A stretch of DNA of 6,770 bases from JBEKJU01 sp050011095 (GCA_050011095.1 JBEKJU010000311.1:1-6770); one strand, 5' to 3'; counted from the stretch's first letter, positions 1 to 5,825 are shown. The notes: generated by a model from the sequence alone, not told the origin. Translations and numbers: made by a program.

Positions 1-112
1 GCTCGGCCATGACCTCGCTGCTCGGCGTGCCGGGGTAGGCACAGCCGACCGTTACCCCGGCCTCCCAGGCACCCCGAGCGATTGCCTCGTTACCCTGCAG
101 AATCTTTTTCAT
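1..112 (-). CDS. iorA: Indolepyruvate:ferredoxin oxidoreductase alpha subunit, N-terminus (partial)
   Basis: The 37 codons read from the ATG at 112 leftward off the window edge begin MKKILQGNEAIARG and continue to AYPGTPSSEV, the hallmark start of the IorA family (K-x-L-x-G-N-E-A-I-A-R-G followed by a Y-P-G-T-P-S-S-E thiamine-domain segment). The enzyme is a cytoplasmic, oxygen-sensitive TPP/4Fe-4S protein that oxidatively decarboxylates aryl pyruvates (indolepyruvate, phenylpyruvate) to arylacetyl-CoA while reducing ferredoxin; IorB is its usual partner and is not visible here. The start is fixed by a perfect Shine-Dalgarno five bases upstream. It lies 76 nt downstream of the acyl-CoA ligase on the same strand, so co-transcription is likely. 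Only the first roughly 6% of a normal 550-650 residue protein is in view, so integrity cannot be judged. The identification rests on the N-terminal signature alone but that signature is distinctive. Confidence 0.85.
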   Translation of the reverse strand, partial: MKKILQGNEAIARGAWEAGVTVGCAYPGTPSSEVMAE

Positions 113-117
113 GTGTT

Positions 118-123
118 CCTCCT
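118..123 (-). promoter_or_regulatory. Ribosome binding site of iorA
   Basis: AGGAGG on the minus strand, five bases before the ATG at 112. It is a full consensus Shine-Dalgarno and decides the start of the partial iorA reading frame. Confidence 0.85.
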
Positions 124-188
124 GCATCTATCCGATAATCTTTCTGCGTTCACCTGACTTTTAGGATTTCAGGTAGTCGAGCGAGGCG

Positions 189-1736
189 TTAGCTGTTGTA
201 TCGTGCCCTGAGCTTTGGCTTTTCTATCTTTCCTGTCGGGCTTCTCGGCACGGCATCAAAGATTATCCTGCGCGGACGCTTGTAGCGAGGCAGGTTTTCC
301 TGGCAGAATGACATGATCTCTTTCTCAGTCAGCTCCACATCGGGTACGGGCTGGATTACCGCCGTCACGATTTCGCCCAACCTTTCATGAGAGGTGCCTA
401 TTACCGCGACGTCCCGTACCTTAGGATGCTTTTGGAGAACCTCCTCCACCTCGACGGGGTAAACATTTTCTCCACCGCTGATAACTAGGTCCTTCTGTCT
501 GTCGACCAGATAGATGTAACCGTCCTTGTCCGTTTTCCCCAAGTCGCCCGTGTGCAGCCAGCCATCTACTATGGTTTTGGCGGTGAGGTCGGGGTTGTGG
601 TAGTACTCCTTCATGACACCCATGCCCTTGAGCACTATCTCGCCCACCTCTCCCTGCGGTACGTCCCGGTCCTCGCTATCGACTATCCGGGCGTCCCACA
701 GGAGGCCGGGCTTCCCAATGGCCCCTATCGTGCTTTCGTTCTCGATCCGGTTATGGATCGTTCCAGGGCCCGAGCTCTCGCTCAGCCCGAAGGTGTTGTG
801 ACACTCCATATCGGGAAAGTATTCCTTCCACCTTCTCACCAGGTTCGTCGGTATGGGCTGGGCGCCCATCTGTAGGATTCGCCATGCTTTCAGGTCGTAT
901 TCGTCTTTCTTGAGATCGCCCTTGTCGAGGGCCTCGAGGATGTCCAGCGCCCAGGGAACGAGTAGAAAGGCGATCCTCAGTTTCTCGTTGTGAATAGCGT
1001 CGAAAATGGCCTTTGGCGTCACCGCTTCGATGAGCAGGGCGGTCTTTGCCCCGGCAAGCATGGAGCCGAGCAGGTGGCCCATGGCCACATGATACATGGG
1101 CGGCACCATGAGCAGTGAATCATCTCTTGTCAGAAGCAGGTTCGTCACCTCGTTGACCGCGGTACAGAACAAATTCTTGTGGAGGAGCAGTATCGGTTTG
1201 GGCGCACCCGTCGTTCCCGAGGTGAAATAGAGGCCGCATTCATCCTCGTCCTTCAGGTCTATACCCGGGGGGGCCGGCGATGCCTCTTCGATCAGGCTTT
1301 CCATGTCTTCCGCGCCGTCAGTACCCTTCCCTCCGATGGATATGAGCTTTTTCACCATCGGCAGACCGGCCCGTGCGGCCCCAATCATTCCGGCATATTC
1401 CTCATCAAAGATGAAACAGGCCGGTTCTGCCGCCGCTGCACAGTACCGGATGTTTTCATCGGTAAAACGAAAATTGAGCGGATTCACCCAGGCGCCCGTC
1501 TTGATGATAGCGAAATACGCCTCGACCCAGTTGATCGAATTTCTCCCTAGCAGGAAAATGCGGTCCCCCTTGCGGGTCCCTCTTTGAATCATGGCATTCG
1601 CCAGTCTGTTCGTCCTTTGATCGAATTCTTTCCAGGTGATTTCCTTTCTGGCCCCGGACACCGGTCTTATTTCGACCAGCGCCGTCCGGTCACCGTCCGT
1701 CCGTCCATTTCTGTACGCTAGATCTACGATGTTCAT
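189..1736 (-). CDS. AMP-forming acyl-CoA ligase/synthetase (ANL superfamily)
   Basis: 515 residues, full length for the family. It activates a carboxylic acid with ATP to an acyl-adenylate and transfers it to CoA, in the cytoplasm. All core motifs are present in order: the phosphate-binding loop TSGTTGAPK (172-180), the adenine-side motif NTFGLSES (314-321), HTGD (395-398) whose Asp binds the ribose, the hinge DRQKD (412-416), GGENVYP (421-427) and the C-terminal PTGK (500-503) with the catalytic lysine. The start ATG has a purine-rich Shine-Dalgarno (AGAGGGGGG, 1740-1748). The substrate cannot be read from sequence; the sequence is closer to medium/long-chain fatty acid or aryl acid ligases than to acetyl-CoA synthetase, which is about 650 residues. 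Directly downstream lies iorA, whose product makes arylacetyl-CoA, so a role in aromatic or branched acid metabolism is a reasonable inference. No frameshift or missing motif is seen, in contrast to the mobile genes to the right. Confidence 0.93.
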   Translation of the reverse strand: MNIVDLAYRNGRTDGDRTALVEIRPVSGARKEITWKEFDQRTNRLANAMIQRGTRKGDRIFLLGRNSINWVEAYFAIIKTGAWVNPLNFRFTDENIRYCAAAAEPACFIFDEEYAGMIGAARAGLPMVKKLISIGGKGTDGAEDMESLIEEASPAPPGIDLKDEDECGLYFTSGTTGAPKPILLLHKNLFCTAVNEVTNLLLTRDDSLLMVPPMYHVAMGHLLGSMLAGAKTALLIEAVTPKAIFDAIHNEKLRIAFLLVPWALDILEALDKGDLKKDEYDLKAWRILQMGAQPIPTNLVRRWKEYFPDMECHNTFGLSESSGPGTIHNRIENESTIGAIGKPGLLWDARIVDSEDRDVPQGEVGEIVLKGMGVMKEYYHNPDLTAKTIVDGWLHTGDLGKTDKDGYIYLVDRQKDLVISGGENVYPVEVEEVLQKHPKVRDVAVIGTSHERLGEIVTAVIQPVPDVELTEKEIMSFCQENLPRYKRPRRIIFDAVPRSPTGKIEKPKLRARYNS

Positions 1737-2089
1737 GATCCCCCCTCTTTCCCACGAATGGCCATTCTTGGCGCCCTTTCGCGTCGTTCAGGTTCGCTGC
1801 AACCTGGCTTTCACCTTTATCGATTCCGGTTGTTCTACTATGCCCGATATGCTTGCGAACTCCTTCGGTATCTTCGAGACAAGCGGCCGAAACCTACGCG
1901 AGCGGGTTCGTTGTGCCAGAATAAGCGAGATAAGAATTCCTTCTTAGGCTGGTAGCATTCGGGTATTCATCCCTTGTCCTTTGTTCAGGCCTCCGGCCTC
2001 CGGGAGAATGAAGCAAGTACCGTACCAATAAGGGTGAGGCTACCAATTACTCGATATTTCAAGGTATTCGTCAGGAGTGCTATTTGATA

Positions 2090-2117
2090 GGTTGCCAGTT
2101 TGACAAAACTGGTAACC
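2090..2117. repeat. 28-nt palindrome (12-bp arms, 4-nt loop)
   Basis: Arms GGTTGCCAGTTT and AAACTGGTAACC flank the loop GACA. Eleven of twelve pairs are Watson-Crick and the remaining one is G-T (a wobble in plus-strand RNA). The size and symmetry suit either a dimeric-repressor operator or an RNA hairpin. It is followed by ATTTTG, too weak a T-run for a confident terminator. Its loop-proximal part contains the -35 hexamer of the promoter at 2100-2128. Confidence 0.55.
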
Positions 2118-2128
2118 ATTTTGATAAA
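2100..2128 (+). promoter_or_regulatory. Candidate sigma-70 promoter overlapping a palindrome
   Basis: A perfect -35 box TTGACA (2100-2105) is followed by a 17-nt spacer and GATAAA (2123-2128), which matches four of six -10 consensus bases including the A-T-A-A core. The -35 sits inside the palindrome at 2090-2117, so a protein bound there would occlude RNA polymerase. Transcription would run right, toward a doubtful short ORF and then the mobile element. The match is by eye and may be chance. Confidence 0.4.
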
Positions 2129-2162
2129 AGACTGTGCCACCCTCGCGGCAGTCTGGGCGAAC

Positions 2163-2291
2163 ATGAGACATGAAATCCGTGATATTTCTCGGAGGGCCTT
2201 CACCGGGGTCAACCCCAAAGATCTCGAAGGAAACTGGAGACCAGTACAATGGGATATCAGGGAGTTTATCAAAATGCTCCACGGGAAGTAA
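2163..2291 (+). CDS. Short hypothetical ORF (42 codons), doubtful
   Basis: An ATG 35 nt after the -10 box of the candidate promoter opens a 42-residue frame starting MRHEIRDISRRAF and ending EFIKMLHGK. The frame is actually open from a TTG at 2100, inside the promoter, so ATG 2163 is the only start compatible with that promoter. There is no clear Shine-Dalgarno ahead of it. The product would be small, basic at its N-terminus and mixed in character, with no motif I recognise. Two minus-strand frames overlap it, so coding status is uncertain. Confidence 0.18.
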   Translation: MRHEIRDISRRAFTGVNPKDLEGNWRPVQWDIREFIKMLHGK

Positions 2292-2341
2292 CGAAATCAC
2301 ACCAGCCGGAGCTTCAGCAACTCGGTTTTAACCTTATGAAT

Positions 2342-2365
2342 GGTTGAACTAAACCGCTCCGCGGT
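2342..2365 (+). repeat. Left inverted repeat with terminal hairpin
   Basis: The repeat opens GGTTGAACTA and continues into a perfect small hairpin, ACCGC-TCC-GCGGT (2353-2365). The reverse complement of 2342-2364 matches 5452-5474 at 21 of 23 positions; the two differences lie next to each other between the hairpin and the GAAC. It is taken as one end, probably the termination (ter) end, since it lies upstream of the element's genes. Confidence 0.7.
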
Positions 2366-2587
2366 AGCTAACCCCTCTATAGGCCTCGTCCCTTGTTCTC
2401 AATAGCAAGCTTATCTCCACATTGCGAATCTGCTTAGGGCTCGGAAGGAAATAAATGAGTCAGATGGCGAAGGATTTTTGGCCGATCGGCGAGGCGCGGA
2501 AAGGCCAAATGTACTGGATGTACATGACCTTTTCGCAACGAAGCGGGCGGACAGCGGTGAATCTATTTCATGAAGGGAGATTGCAGT

Positions 2588-2926
2588 ATGGAAAAGACGC
2601 TCAGACGGAGGATGATCGAGGACATGCAATTCAGTCCGCATACGCAGAAGGAGTACCTCATGCGGGTGACGCTCTTTGCCGGGCATTTCAAGCAGCTGCC
2701 GGACAAGCTCGGGGAGAAGGAGTTGAGGGAGTATCTTCTCCATCTCGCTAACGAGAAGCGCGCCTCTTACGGGGTTCTCAATCTGACTTACTATGCCCTC
2801 AAGTTCATCTACACGATCACCCTGAAGCAGTCCTGGGAGGTGAAAAGACCGCCTCCTCCGAAGACGCCCAAGAGGCTTCCGATAATACTGGACAAGGAAG
2901 AAGTGCGCAAACTCATCTACGTCACG
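2588..2926 (+). pseudogene. Accessory tyrosine recombinase of the IS91 element, N-terminal fragment
   Basis: 113 codons from ATG 2588, preceded by GGGAG at 2575-2579 with an 8-nt spacer, which favours this start over the in-frame ATG at 2570. The product is the N-terminal SAM-like core-binding domain of a tyrosine recombinase: M-I-E-D-M-Q, S-P-H-T-Q-K-E-Y-L (helix that begins the domain), L-G-E-K-E-L-R-E-Y, then the linker RLPIILDKEEVRKLI that starts the catalytic domain. Homology stops at the threonine encoded by 2924-2926. From there the frame runs antisense into a different recombinase and ends at 3118 with meaningless sequence. The continuation is found at 3743-4090 in the same frame. Compared with relatives, a short gap after DMQ (usually about three more residues) is likely. 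The segment that would carry the first catalytic arginine is absent from both fragments, so the protein is dead. Confidence 0.8.
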
Positions 2927-3589
2927 GTATTTCGGCACCGTCGACAGGCTCCAGTGCGGGACCGCGGGAACCGCCTCCTCGAGGGAGAGCGCTATCTTGC
3001 CCCTACGCTTGAGAAAACGAAAAAAGGCCCGAAGGGCGGTGCAGGACAGTTTGGCCGTCTTGGGCTTGCAGCGTTCCGCCCTGCGTGCGACCCAGGCTTC
3101 CACGTCCCTCGCGGTTAAGGCGGAGAAGGGGAACTTCCCTCCGGTGTAAATGCTCTGGAGAAACGGCCTGAGGTGCTGCACGTACACCCATGCGCTCGTA
3201 TCCGCTGCACCGCGCACCTTTGTCATATGCTCCAGGAACGCCTCCAGCACCTCATCCTCGGGCAGGACGGTTTTCTCGATTTGAGGCGCGAGGCCCATCT
3301 GCCGCAAGATAGCCAGAAAATGCTTTACCCCGACACGATAGTGGGGGTGCGACCATCTTATAGTGGGGCAGGTGCATGACGGACGATGGCGCAGAAGCGC
3401 CTCCACCGTCGATTCGTCGACCACCCCCAAAGGGGCGCGCCCCGCGTACCAATAGCAGAAGTGCCGGGCCGCCCGGATATACTCTGCCGTGCTCTCCCGG
3501 GCATATCCTGCTGCCGACAGGTTCTCCTGAAGACGGTCTATAGCCGCCCCGAGAGACCCTTCCCACACGTTTCTACTGCTTTGTTCCAT
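2927..3589 (-). pseudogene. Second tyrosine recombinase, N-terminal part only
   Basis: From ATG 3589 (weak upstream AAGG) about 221 codons look like the N-terminal half of a site-specific recombinase. There is a first SAM-like helical domain with AGYARESTAEYIRAARHF (about 27-44), an S-C-T-C-P motif at 71-75, HYRVGVKHFL (83-92), and a second core-binding stretch including TSAWVYVQHLRPFL and ALRAFFRFL, ending in the linker LSTVPKY (215-221). A recombinase of this build with a C-x-C-P motif is typical of integrases found in multi-recombinase (RIT-like) modules, though I hold that subclass loosely. The whole catalytic domain is missing: after Y221 the frame continues antisense through the other recombinase to a stop at 2411. 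The nominal 392-residue ORF is thus a chimera of real and antisense sequence. Confidence 0.7.
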
Positions 3590-3742
3590 GGTACCCTTCT
3601 CGTGTTAATTGGAATAGCCAGAGGATACATAGCGTTATAATGGTGAGTAACGAGGAATACTTCCGAGCCGGTCCACAAGAGAAATCAATGATCCGAGCAC
3701 CGGGTGTAGGCAGAACCTAACATAATTTCGGGCTGGCCATTA
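2927..3742. other. 816-nt foreign block splitting the recombinase gene
   Basis: The block lies between the last residue of the N-terminal recombinase half (2924-2926) and the first recognisable residue of the C-terminal half (GAT CGC TAC, D-R-Y, from 3743). It carries one minus-strand gene fragment (2927-3589) plus about 150 nt of that gene's upstream region (3590-3742), which includes stop codons in the host frame. I found no terminal inverted repeats or target duplication at its borders. About 50 codons of the host recombinase are missing across the junction. It therefore looks like a deletion-replacement or recombination event and not a clean insertion sequence. The right border is uncertain by perhaps ten bases. 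Confidence 0.6.
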
Positions 3743-4090
3743 GATCGCTACACCATCCTCTCGAAGGTGACCCTAGAAACGCTCGTACAATACCTGAAGA
3801 AGTACAGGCCGGCGTCGTGGCTTTTCCCGGGAATAATCCTCGGCAGGCCTATTACCACCAGCACCATCGGCTACGTGATGAAGGCCGCAAAAGAGCGGGC
3901 GGGCATCACGAAGCGGGTGACCGTGCATTCCCTGAGACACGCCTTCGCCACCCATCTCCTGGAAGAGGGGACGGACATTCGCCGCGTTCAATTTCTTCCA
4001 GGCCACAGGTCGCTAAGAACCACGACGCTCTATCTCCACGTGAGCCCGAAGGGACTCTCGAACATCACGAGCCCCCTCGACATAGAGTAG
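3743..4090 (+). pseudogene. Accessory tyrosine recombinase of the IS91 element, C-terminal fragment
   Basis: 115 codons continuing the catalytic domain of the recombinase begun at 2588. The frame resumes at D-R-Y-T-I-L-S, equivalent to the family's K-D-R-Y-x-P-L-S strand. It then shows WLFPG, the H-S-L-R-H box (catalytic His and Arg II), LPGHRSL (catalytic His III) and T-T-L-Y-L-H with the tyrosine nucleophile. The usual L-L-G-H reads L-P-G-H here, a substitution in a conserved turn that may be decay. A GTG at 3767 could start translation internally but would give only a partial domain without the first catalytic arginine. The stop at 4088-4090 is 9 nt before the transposase ATG, as expected for a two-gene element with coupled translation. 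Confidence 0.8.
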
Positions 4091-4099
4091 CTCTCTTTT

Positions 4100-5210
4100 A
4101 TGGCCCACGCGGAGGTGGCCGACATCTTCCGCACCCACGGCCCCTCATACGGAGAAATCCATAAGCTTCCCTTAAACCAGCTGCGCGCCATGCACGCGAT
4201 AGAGATCTGCAGGACCGCGGCTCTCGGGGGACACGTCGACGAGTGCGAGGACTGCGGCCACACACAGATATCCTACAATTCATGCAGGAGCAGGCACTGC
4301 CCTAAGTGTCAGTTCCTCAAGAAAGAAAACTGGGTAGAGGCCCGGGGGAAGGAGCTCCTCCCCATCCAGTACTTCCACGTCGTCTTCGCCCTGCCCGATG
4401 AGCTCAATCCCCTTGCCTTGAGAAACCGGGAGGTCGTCTACAACACCTCTTCAAGGCGGCCTCGGAGACCGCTTACGGAACTGGCACACAAGCGCCTTGG
4501 CGTCAGGACTGGTTTTATCGCCGTCCTCCACACATGGGGGCAGAATCTCATGGACCATCCCCACCTCCACTGCATCGTATCTGACGGAGGCTTGTCGCAG
4601 GGGAAGTGGATCTCTTCAAGGAGGAGGTTCCTCTTCCCCGTGAAGATCATGTCCCGGTTGTTCAGGGGAAAGTTCCTCTCGTTTCTGAAGGGAGCGTACC
4701 GGGGAGAGGGCCTTCAGGCGGCCGGGGAGGATTTTGCGAGCCTCTTAAGCAGCCTCTACGCCAAGGAGTGGGTCGTATATGCCAGGCCTCCCTTCAACGG
4801 CCGGGAGACCGTCCTTGCCTATCTCGCCAGGACACCCACAGGATCGCCATCACGAACCACCGCATCATAGGTGCAGAAGAGGGGAAGGTCTCCTTCTCCT
4901 GGAAGGACTACGCGGACGGAAACAGGCAGAAGATCATGACCTTCGACGCCGCTGAGTTCATCAGACGGTTCCTCCTCCACGTCCTTCCCGACGGCTTCGT
5001 GAAGATACGCCACTTCGGCCTTTTGGGCAACAGGAACCGCAACGCCTGCCTCGAAGCCTGCCGCACGCTGCTCAGGGTGAAAGAGTCGGTGCCATCCGTT
5101 GTGGAAACTTGGCAGGAGGCGCTCCTAAGGATTACGGGATCGATGCGACTCTATGCCCTCTCTGTTATGGACGGATGAGGCGGAAGGAGCTGTACAGGGG
5201 GCCTCCGTGA
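4100..5210 (+). pseudogene. IS91-family Y2/HUH transposase, disrupted by four indels
   Basis: The first frame (4100-4870) shows an N-terminal zinc-binding domain with C49-x2-C52, C62, H66-C67 and C70 (HCPKC), the segment YFHVVFALPDELN (91-103), and the HUH metal site DHPHLHC (152-158). It then reaches Y241-L-A-R, where the family continues with a second tyrosine (Y-x3-Y). One base is missing after 4831, so that codon reads AC instead of TAC. Read in the next frame, the protein continues T-H-R-I-A-I-T-N-H-R through FIRRFLLHVLPDGFVKIRHFG to about 5128. A further missing base near 5129-5130 shifts the true C-terminus, with its C-P-L-C zinc knuckle and YRGPP, to a stop at 5208-5210. Earlier, a lost base near 4445 and a gained base near 4470 replace a conserved L-F-K-A-A-S-E-T. 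The reconstructed length (about 370 residues) is normal. It should nick single-stranded ends and drive rolling-circle transposition, but is surely inactive here. Confidence 0.9.
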
Positions 5211-5451
5211 GGAAAATAGAGGTTACAAAGAGGACAACGATGGCCTCTTGCGTCGCCTTTCCCGGCCGCGATGGGGCAGTACGCTCAAAACGCCCTTTTT
5301 ACACCCCTGACGCATCCCCCAGAGCAGGCCATCCAGTTCCTGACCTTCCCTATGCGTCCGGACACCGGACAATTTTGCGCAAACATCCATCGCTCTCTCG
5401 TTGGCCAAACTGAAATCCCACAAAGACGGACCGTATTGAAAACCCATAACG
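5211..5451. other. Non-coding 3' region of the IS91 element
   Basis: 240 nt between the transposase stop and the right repeat. I find no gene in it on either strand; open frames are short and unrelated to known families. IS91 elements normally carry a non-coding ori-proximal region here. It contains a small terminator-like hairpin at 5356-5370. Confidence 0.55.
5356..5376 (+). terminator. Possible weak intrinsic terminator after the transposase
   Basis: GTCCGG-ACA-CCGGAC (5356-5370) forms a perfect 6-bp GC-rich stem with a 3-nt loop, followed by AATTTT. The T-run is short, so termination would be modest. Position fits the end of the element's transcript. Confidence 0.35.
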
Positions 5452-5474
5452 CCGCGGAGCGGCATAGTTCAACC
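5451..5474 (+). repeat. Right inverted repeat with terminal hairpin (probable ori end)
   Basis: A perfect small hairpin, GCCGC-GGA-GCGGC (5451-5463), is followed by ATAGTTCAACC. It mirrors the left end at 2342-2365. The outermost hairpin pair is G-C here and A-T at the left end, so pairing is kept while bases changed. In IS91-type elements the ori lies downstream of the transposase as a short hairpin next to a GTTC/GAAC-type tetranucleotide, which fits this copy. Confidence 0.7.
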
Positions 5475-5508
5475 GCTCTTTTCTGAAACTGACGCTTCAG
5501 AAAAGAGC
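5475..5508. repeat. Perfect 13-bp stem hairpin abutting the element's right end
   Basis: Arms GCTCTTTTCTGAA (5475-5487) and TTCAGAAAAGAGC (5496-5508) are perfect inverted copies around the 8-nt loop ACTGACGC. The stem begins at the first base after the right inverted repeat. The AACC that closes that repeat can also pair with GGTT at 5514-5517 across a 5-nt bulge. The following bases are not T-rich, so a terminator is not the natural reading; a structured target site or a part of the ori end is possible. Confidence 0.6.
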
Positions 5509-5753
5509 CTATAGGTTATCCTCAGAAATTGGGATGCAGGCAAAACACCACTTCTAGGTGAAATCATGTATCGGCAATAATTACAGATAGGTGAGGATAG
5601 TGCCGCCCCCCTAAGTCAATTTTTGAACCCCGTGGGATGCAACGGAGAGAGGATAATTGGTCTCACATAAAGACAGCTATTGGAGGAAGTCGCTACCGTT
5701 CCGGGGCGACATTGGGGCGACGCTTTTCGTCCTTTTGATGCATGTAACATATT
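5509..5753. other. Intergenic region between IS91 remnant and att site
   Basis: About 245 nt without a supportable gene. It contains an 8-nt direct repeat GGGGCGAC at 5703-5710 and 5714-5721 (11-nt spacing), and GGGATGCA at about 5530 and 5634. Being adjacent to an attachment site, the GGGGCGAC pair could be integrase arm-type or accessory-protein sites, but this is only a suggestion from position. Confidence 0.5.
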
Positions 5754-5773
5754 GACATAATAAGGCTTATGTC
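5754..5773. repeat. Small inverted repeat beside the tRNA fragment
   Basis: GACATAA (5754-5760) and TTATGTC (5767-5773) form a perfect 7-bp stem around TAAGGC, ending where the tRNA-like sequence begins. It lies on the side where the tRNA 5' half should be and replaces it. Confidence 0.45.
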
Positions 5774-5811
5774 GTGCCACCGTGCGGGTTCGATTCCCGC
5801 CTTCGGCACCA
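5774..5811 (+). other. tRNA 3'-end fragment (tRNA-Leu-like), integrase attachment site
   Basis: The T arm is perfect: stem GCGGG (5784-5788), loop TTCGATT (5789-5795), stem CCCGC (5796-5800). The acceptor 3' strand CTTCGGC (5801-5807), discriminator A and an encoded CCA (5809-5811) follow. Upstream, CCACCGT fits the end of a long variable arm. With an acceptor implying a GCCGAAG 5' start, tRNA-Leu is the best guess. No 5' half, D arm or anticodon arm is present upstream, so this is not a functional tRNA. It is the identity block that integrases of tRNA-targeting islands and phages duplicate. It ends 14 nt from the stop codon of an integrase. Confidence 0.8.
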
Positions 5812-5825
5812 TACTTCAAGGGTTT

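Larger units (their letters stand above)
1737..2341. other. Intergenic region with no convincing gene
   Basis: About 600 nt between the acyl-CoA ligase start and the left end of the IS91-type element. Several short frames are open on both strands, but they overlap one another and match no family I recognise. A minus-strand frame at about 1793-1949 (bounded by stops, ending LQRT) has plausible composition but no start codon. Promoters for the leftward ligase/iorA operon should lie here, but I could not pick a convincing pair of hexamers on that strand. Confidence 0.6.
2342..5474 (+). mobile_element. Degenerate IS91-family element with accessory tyrosine recombinase
   Basis: The element is defined by 23-bp inverted repeats at 2342-2364 and 5452-5474 (21/23 identical). 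Between them, all on the plus strand, lie an accessory tyrosine recombinase (2588-4090, interrupted) and a zinc-finger/HUH Y2 transposase (4100-5210, frameshifted). IS91-type elements move by rolling-circle replication from one end (ori) to the other (ter) and favour GAAC/GTTC-type tetranucleotides; both repeats here carry GAAC/GTTC next to the hairpin. A subgroup of the family is known to carry a tyrosine recombinase gene before the transposase, which fits this layout. Without the 816-nt foreign block, and with the lost roughly 150 nt restored, the element would be about 2.5 kb. The exact outer ends are uncertain by a few bases because no target duplication is expected. Confidence 0.75.

Noticed and set aside
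152..174. Inverted repeat ACCTGA/TCAGGT between the ligase and iorA
   Set aside because: Six base pairs around an 11-nt loop with no T-run is too weak to call a terminator or attenuator.
1793..1949. Minus-strand frame upstream of the acyl-CoA ligase, ending LQRT
   Set aside because: It lacks a start codon after the upstream stop and shows no motif; length and content are compatible with chance.
1985..2300. Two overlapping minus-strand ORFs of 86 and 95 residues
   Set aside because: They overlap each other in different frames, have no convincing ribosome binding sites and match no family I know.
2509..2525. Short palindrome ATGTAC/GTACAT before the accessory recombinase
   Set aside because: A 6-bp stem with a 5-nt loop occurs readily by chance; no promoter hexamers lie in a supporting position.
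2411..2926. Minus-strand continuation of the second recombinase to give a 392-residue protein
   Set aside because: Past residue 221 the frame is antisense to the clear N-terminus of the IS91 accessory recombinase and shows no recombinase catalytic motif, so it is chance read-through.
2927..3118. Plus-strand continuation of the accessory recombinase to 3118
   Set aside because: This part is antisense to the minus-strand recombinase fragment and has no family similarity; the true continuation is at 3743.
3636..3641. Plus-strand TATAAT as a promoter
   Set aside because: No acceptable -35 hexamer at 16-18 nt; the nearest candidate TTGGAA is 21 nt away and no plus-strand gene starts downstream.
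5616..5819. Minus-strand 67-residue ORF containing GGNRTRT
   Set aside because: The GGNRTRT stretch is the antisense of a tRNA T arm and is a common false protein; the rest has no recognisable content.
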